Origin: Phoronis pallida
Lineage: Eukaryota; Phoronida; Phoronidae
DNA length: 11,928 nt
Direction of reading: 5' to 3'
Assembly (NCBI GenBank): GCA_028565715.1
Contig: JAOXYC010195576.1
Span: 1-11,928, forward strand
This document shows, piece after piece, positions 8,801 through 11,928 of this stretch. The first letter of the stretch is position 1. Every line of letters starts with the position of its first letter. Both the position numbers and the translations under genes were made by a program. The notes beneath the pieces were generated by a model. It was not told where the DNA came from. It saw only the letters and a list, made by a program, of their open reading frames with translations, and made no database searches.

Positions 8801-9556
8801 CAGTTTGAACATGCGCTGTGCCATGGCGGGATTCTCGCGGGATTTGCGTTCAAATAATCCTTGAATGTTCTGAAGGGCCTTTTTCGTATATTTCAACAAA
8901 TCTCCCCTTGTTATTTCGTAATTTACCGAGGTCACTTTTGTTTCGTGTTTGTCCTTTACACCCTTTTCATTTTCTTTTAGCATTTCCTCATTTTCTCGCA
9001 CATTTCCGTTAACAAATTCCAATACTTTCTCAACGTTTCTTATTTCTTCCTTCAAAGCATCGCGACTTTTCACGTTGTCAAATTTTTCCTCGAAATTTTT
9101 CAGTTTTTCAATTTGCGTCTCCAGATGAACTTTCTCCTCCTTCAATTCGTTCAGTATCGACCGCGTATAAAATAATTGGAGCTTTGCGATACCTTGTTTT
9201 ATTGGTATTCCATCATCTGTTGTCTCTTCGCCTAGACTCATAAATTGATTTGCTATGGTCATAAAATCGTTCACAAATACGTCACATTTCTTCCACCATT
9301 GATCTTTTTCTCTGCGTTTTATCCTTGTCGACTCTTCATAAAACTGTTGAATTGTCAATAAACAGTCTGCATAGTTCGTCTTTGTTTTAAGCTCCAGGTT
9401 TAAGCTACTAATTTGCTGATCTCGTTTATGGATTTGAGATTGAAACTGCGCACGCATTCCATCAATGTCGTGCTCGGGCCCCGGATGGGGAATGGTGCGC
9501 GTGCGTTGACGAAAGGTACCCGACGTACGAACTACCTTGATATCTGCGTTCGCCAT
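5801..9556 (-). CDS. Large coiled-coil rod protein, 1251 residues, single coding exon, family unknown
   Basis: I do not recognise this protein. Residues 1-30 are a basic, Pro-containing head. Residues 31-160 mix helix with a less regular part containing WW at 87-88 and most of the tryptophan and aromatic residues. From about 165 to 1235 it is Glu/Lys/Gln/Leu-rich heptad sequence. The last proline is at 243, leaving about 1008 residues without one, as expected for a near-continuous parallel coiled coil. There are only four cysteines. The tail turns basic and Met-rich (MAMMKGGMKKQ). No motor, ATPase, membrane segment or GRIP domain is seen. The ATG at 9556 is chosen because it has a good context (AAAATGG) and sits 11 bases after a splice acceptor (TTTTTTAG); the frame stays open 33 codons further upstream, but that part would be intron. 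Cytoskeletal, ciliary, centrosomal, synaptonemal or Golgi-tether roles all fit; none is shown. The long open frame, with stops common on all other frames, makes it a real gene. Confidence 0.85.
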   Translation of the reverse strand: MANADIKVVRTSGTFRQRTRTIPHPGPEHDIDGMRAQFQSQIHKRDQQISSLNLELKTKTNYADCLLTIQQFYEESTRIKRREKDQWWKKCDVFVNDFMTIANQFMSLGEETTDDGIPIKQGIAKLQLFYTRSILNELKEEKVHLETQIEKLKNFEEKFDNVKSRDALKEEIRNVEKVLEFVNGNVRENEEMLKENEKGVKDKHETKVTSVNYEITRGDLLKYTKKALQNIQGLFERKSRENPAMAQRMFKLLEENKRLTKHIQEKNHTNAANTSESSREIFELKLKIDELKEIIRKRDHDQRLVNELTHTRTNNETLMRENNALGRYKEVVMKELHDAKENVKRLTVENEDLKKQIESFDGKEGDILRQKNELEKIIKSLNEAALKTRETVINTELKMKYLLADYNQVRTENTLWERQIKNHANIVMGLEKRIEDLQKSLTKESDTVKREQQECLRVTISMRKLELDHNRTEMDLKQALTQLTKVKSESEEQKIVWDKDREESGNMRKEIKTLTTKLHIVQNDLEVQQEENTLLNANIRRLKLNEEELRASLEEEKDTFSYLKETNQNNQREIDSLRSEVDSLSQRKFELEQKVTELKNELESSSGSLHRDRMSLHTVMEDKSQLQGQVDELCIKISALEKKLETMTTRKNELEIELDDTIKLLEKEREKTRKMTDDNRHAMVWKTQLEEKEGLYGDEQIKTQSLMKEIEELLVSRKKVEDELNETDYELKSKLSIVETLTSRLEELRGKYEKLNSEFKLLDEKNKELLADKNTLVKQKTENSHKKKELASELKELNQQLQKERERANKLQQEKYDTQAENANLRSQRDEALHKYNDGFSAQTSEITSLKSQLSKERSQNETTISESKTLRGKNSSNEDTIKQLKAELKQAQSTLAENLGLVKRLEEDQRTAQASMEEQLNSNTDKKVIEELTNENKELKATIKSTEREKKKVETEITQLTTKLETVQKLNKDAEGKATKIKKDFEKANELLKAEKERANKLVTEAQKLQNDIKELRKQKNNLDKSASGVEGNVKELEDKIKLLENANGKLKIDNKSMEQTIKKKNSEIEKMVTAQKEQDATMQGLKKELEGAKKNKDATGAKQQESLKNLEKEKSELQKEIEKLQETSNQEKEKLRSEMEKQNQLSKEELEKMAQNIKDLEAKNVSAEEKVKKLTGYIEDAKALYKKAKEKINELTQEKELMGASGGDAKVAKLVEVNKQLKEELAKRVGELKKMQTIMAMMKGGMKKQ

Positions 9557-9567
9557 TTTCGTTCTTC

Positions 9568-10452
9568 CTAAAAAATACAAATCATATGTGTTACTCATAC
9601 TTGCGAATAAGTCAAATAAACGCCGATGTATATTCATTCCTTTCTTCAAAACCAAGTAATGATTTTATAGTTTTATAAATTGGTTATTGATCGCATCACG
9701 TGAAACTGTTTTAGAGACATTTATTGCCTCAATTTACGAAGATTATCGGCTGACACCAACTAACTATACATTGCAAATTATTCTATTTTAGTCTACACAT
9801 GAAAAGGTGCACAGCGCCGCTCATGGGGTAAAACATATACTGGCTATAACGCTATTTTTTAATATCAGACATGTACAGAATTAGGAGTAGCTGGGTAGCT
9901 TAGAGGTAGAGCATCATAACCGGCTATTATGGGGACCTGGGTTCGATTCCCAGTTCAGTTACGATGATTTTTTCTGTCTTTTCAAATTTAACATTTTAAG
10001 TATGCAGTTGTATAATTATGGATCACCTTATTACTAAATCTGTTTAATATAAGTTAAAAAAATGCACAGTTTATAAAATAAGAGTGTCGGACAACTGGCA
10101 AGGTTATTTTTTGTTACGAAACCATTGAAAAAACGTCACTTTTTTGTAATAATGAAGGTAACGTTAACTGAAGGTGGGCTATTGTTTTATGCATTTCTTG
10201 GTTAGAATAGTTATGATATTTATGATTTGTAACATTTACAATGTTGTCTTTGGGGACAAAATGTAACGAGTTGTAAAATTAGCTAAACTTTTTTGAAGAA
10301 CTCGGTGTTAGTGACGTCAACTGAATTACCTTTGGAAGGAAAAATTGTGAAAAGCGAAAGACAACATAATGATATAAAAAATAATAGGTCTACGACAAAT
10401 AATTTTTTACACTTTTTTAATCCAATTAAAATGTGTAAGAAATTACACTTAC
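9568..10452 (-). other. Proposed 5' untranslated intron of the coiled-coil gene
   Basis: On the minus strand the acceptor TTTGTATTTTTTAG|GAAG ends at 9568, 11 bases before the ATG. The best upstream donor seen is AG|GTAAGT, a full consensus match, with the intron starting at 10452. This would give an 885-bp intron and an untranslated first exon ending at 10453. The pairing of these two sites is inference; another donor further right would also work. The tRNA-like sequence at 9889-9961 would lie inside it on the opposite strand. Confidence 0.45.
9889..9961 (+). tRNA. tRNA-like sequence, probable tRNA pseudogene or SINE head
   Basis: The cloverleaf can be drawn. The acceptor arm AGCTGGG pairs with TTCAGTT (four Watson-Crick pairs and three G-T pairs). 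The D arm is GCTT/GAGC, the anticodon stem CATAA/TTATG is perfect, and the T arm CTGGG/CCCAG has loop TTCGATT. The A box TAGCTTAGAGG (9896-9906) and B box GGTTCGATTCC (9940-9950) match the Pol III consensus fully, and a run of six T follows at 9968-9973. Against a working tRNA: the anticodon loop CCGGCTA lacks the universal U33, would give anticodon GGC (rare for eukaryotic alanine), has T at position 37, and there are two bases rather than one between the D and anticodon stems. So transcription looks possible, translation use unlikely. Confidence 0.5.
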
Positions 10453-11207
10453 CTATCTCATTAACTGCATAAATAATAGCTATCCCGTTATATTACACAC
10501 AGACCATCTTGAGAGGTGCTCATTTAGTGAAGTGTTTAATTGTCATTTCCACTCGGGACAGGAGTAATTGTTTTTCATGTCATGACAACAAACTACCCTA
10601 ATCCTTCATGATATAGCTCATGACTGGCCAAATTGTTAATTCCACTCTAAAAAGTTAACGACTGTTCAGGCTATCGAGAATGTCAAGATATGTGATACCT
10701 CACACAAAAATAAAAACGATTGTTTTAAACTCTACGTAATATCACATTCTATATTCCATCATAATTCAAATGCGAAATTTATCTGGTTATTACGGTAGTT
10801 TTGTAGTGAATGTATTATACTGAACGGTAAACACAAGTTATTGATCACATCGATTTCATGACATTGAGCCTATATATCATTCTACAATGATCAAACATTG
10901 ATTTCCGTGTTTCAATAAAAGTTAGTTTTACGAGCTGCACAATGTTCAGTTGAGTTGTCTCAGATTGATTATTTATGTGATGACAACATGGTTAATTGGT
11001 TAATTAATAACTACTGATTAATGTTTTGACGACAGGTGTATGAAAAAGGAAAGTTGGATTAATTACATGTAGGAATGATAAACATGATTTTTGCACCACC
11101 CATTATTGAAAGACACATCAATGCAAAAAAAACATTGTTTTGTGGAAATTGAGCAGGTGTCAAGAGCGAATTCCATGTTTCTGAGATTGACTTTAGAGTT
11201 TACTATA
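10453..11207. other. AT-rich non-coding DNA upstream of the coiled-coil gene
   Basis: No exon with coding character is visible. On the minus strand this would contain the untranslated first exon (ending 10453) and promoter of the coiled-coil gene. A TATATA string at 10870-10876 is a weak TATA candidate only. Two imperfect copies of an AATTGT...TTCCACTC string (about 10533 and 10631) are too short and divergent to call a repeat. Confidence 0.35.
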
Positions 11208-11288
11208 AGCAAAGACCTTGCAATGTGATATTTACGGTCTCTGCTATAAGTGACAGCATGGTTCGATTCCCATGACGGGACATGCAAG
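11208..11288 (+). repeat. B-box hairpin pair, possible remnant of a tRNA-derived SINE
   Basis: GGTTCGATTCC (11260-11270) is a perfect Pol III B box set in a T-arm-like stem CATGG/CCATG with an 8-base loop. CTTGCA (11217-11222) and TGCAAG (11283-11288) could close it like an acceptor stem over 72 bases. A second hairpin, GCAAAGACC (11209-11217) with GGTCTCTGC (11236-11244, one mismatch), overlaps it. No A box is found at the proper distance. Hence an old SINE or decayed tRNA is more likely than a live gene. Confidence 0.35.
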
Positions 11289-11387
11289 AATGTTGTTTTT
11301 CAGACTCAAATTCCAATGCAATATTTTAACAAACGTAGACACAGCAACCAAAAACATATTAAAAAAAAATACAAAGCATAAGATGAG

Positions 11388-11928
11388 TGAGTAGTCTTGA
11401 TATTTTGGGTTCTACCTTTACTAGCTCTGGTTTTTCGACATTACATGTAGAAAAAAGAATACAGAAATTTGATAGAGCTTTTTATTCACTCAAAAAAAGT
11501 GGACTGAGTTACCCAGGGCTGAATTCTGGTACTAAGACGATGCTGTATAAGACCTCTTGCCAAACTGTTCTCATTTTTGGATGTGAGGCTCTAGCATTGA
11601 GTGAAAGTAATTTTAACGATTTAGAACAGTCTCAGGGACATATTGTTAAACAGTTCTGTGGTTTAGGCAAACGGCATCGTCACAGTGATTTGATTAAAGC
11701 CCTTAGCATAACAAAGTTCGTGATATTATTTCTCAAAGAACTGTCTCTTTATTTTATAGACTTTTTCAGTGTGAATCTCCATCTAGACAGTTATGTTTTC
11801 ACTTAGTTTCATTGTATATTAATACAGGTGTTCTTATTCCTGGTACTATTTTTCATAGGATCTGTAGTCTGGGTTTGTCACCCGTTAACGTTATGATGAA
11901 TGGTAGTCGTTTGAAGCTAGGAACCGGT
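11388..11928 (+). mobile_element. Non-LTR retrotransposon fragment: C-terminal part of reverse transcriptase ORF, frameshifted
   Basis: The translation shows the pattern found after the catalytic part of reverse transcriptase in jockey/CR1-like LINEs: LGSTFTSSG, then RAFYSLKKSGLSYPG, FGCEALALS and a KQFCGLGKRHRHSDLIKAL segment. The fragment starts abruptly behind an in-frame TGA (11384-11386), so the catalytic domain and 5' part are missing, as is common for 5'-truncated LINE copies. Near 11716, after the ITK residues, the homologous-looking reading continues in another frame (RDIISQRTV...), open to the window edge, so one base has been gained or lost. It is non-functional here. The clade assignment within non-LTR elements is uncertain. 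Confidence 0.75.

Noticed and set aside
5772-9012. Many open frames of 64-141 codons on the plus strand opposite the coiled-coil gene (for example 6228-6653, 8288-8605)
   Set aside because: They are Ser/Phe/Leu-rich mirror frames of a Glu/Lys-rich gene on the other strand; the codon pattern favours the minus strand and none shows a family motif.
5801-9556. Identity as myosin heavy chain tail or paramyosin
   Set aside because: Heptad rods all look alike by composition. There is no motor domain, no typical myosin rod ends, and the aromatic N-terminal part does not resemble either, so naming it would be guesswork.
9557-9655. Upstream extension of the coiled-coil protein by 33 residues
   Set aside because: It crosses a strong splice acceptor just before a well-placed ATG; the extra residues have no coiled-coil or other motif.
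10529-10650. Imperfect direct repeat sharing AATTGT and TTCCACTC
   Set aside because: Only about 15 of 20 positions agree, in AT-rich sequence, with no extension on either side.
11063-11287. 74-codon open frame on the minus strand
   Set aside because: It overlaps the B-box hairpins, has no recognisable protein features and is short enough to occur by chance.
1-11928. CRISPR array, bacterial operon or phage features
   Set aside because: Spliced genes, a kinesin and LINE remains show an animal genome; no regularly spaced repeats or ribosome binding sites are present.

Overview
The window looks like nuclear DNA from an invertebrate animal. The DNA is AT-rich. Genes have short introns with GT-AG borders, there are long non-coding stretches, and there are remains of several kinds of transposable element. 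The only clearly recognisable gene is the 3' end of a KIF13B / Khc-73 type kinesin, a family found across animals. The exact phylum cannot be settled from the sequence; a marine invertebrate (mollusc, echinoderm, hemichordate or lancelet) is my guess only.

Layout. Positions 1-1932 (+) hold the last four coding exons of the KIF13B-like kinesin, ending in a CAP-Gly domain. A polyadenylation signal follows at 2022. From about 2050 to 5800 there is no gene. This gap carries four fold-back (inverted-repeat) elements: a 337-bp near-palindrome flanked by TTAA (2534-2878), a degenerate fold-back (3411-3550), a second TTAA-flanked element with terminal inverted repeats (4787-5048), and a long hairpin with a tandem G-A core (5387-5500). 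Positions 5801-9556 (-) hold one uninterrupted reading frame for a 1251-residue coiled-coil protein that I cannot assign to a family. It converges tail to tail with the kinesin. A splice acceptor just before its ATG and a consensus donor at 10452 suggest an 885-bp intron in its 5' untranslated region.

Inside that proposed intron, on the opposite strand, lies a tRNA-like sequence with perfect A and B boxes and a T-run terminator, but a defective anticodon loop (9889-9961). Further right are AT-rich non-coding DNA, a second B-box hairpin that may be an old SINE (11208-11288), and the 5'-truncated, frameshifted C-terminal part of a non-LTR retrotransposon reverse transcriptase that runs off the window edge (11388-11928).

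I see no sign that the two protein genes act together. The kinesin is a microtubule motor for membrane cargo; the other is a structural-type rod of unknown role. The most unusual items are the rod protein (about 1000 residues without a proline, no coding intron) and the cluster of fold-back elements between the two convergent genes.
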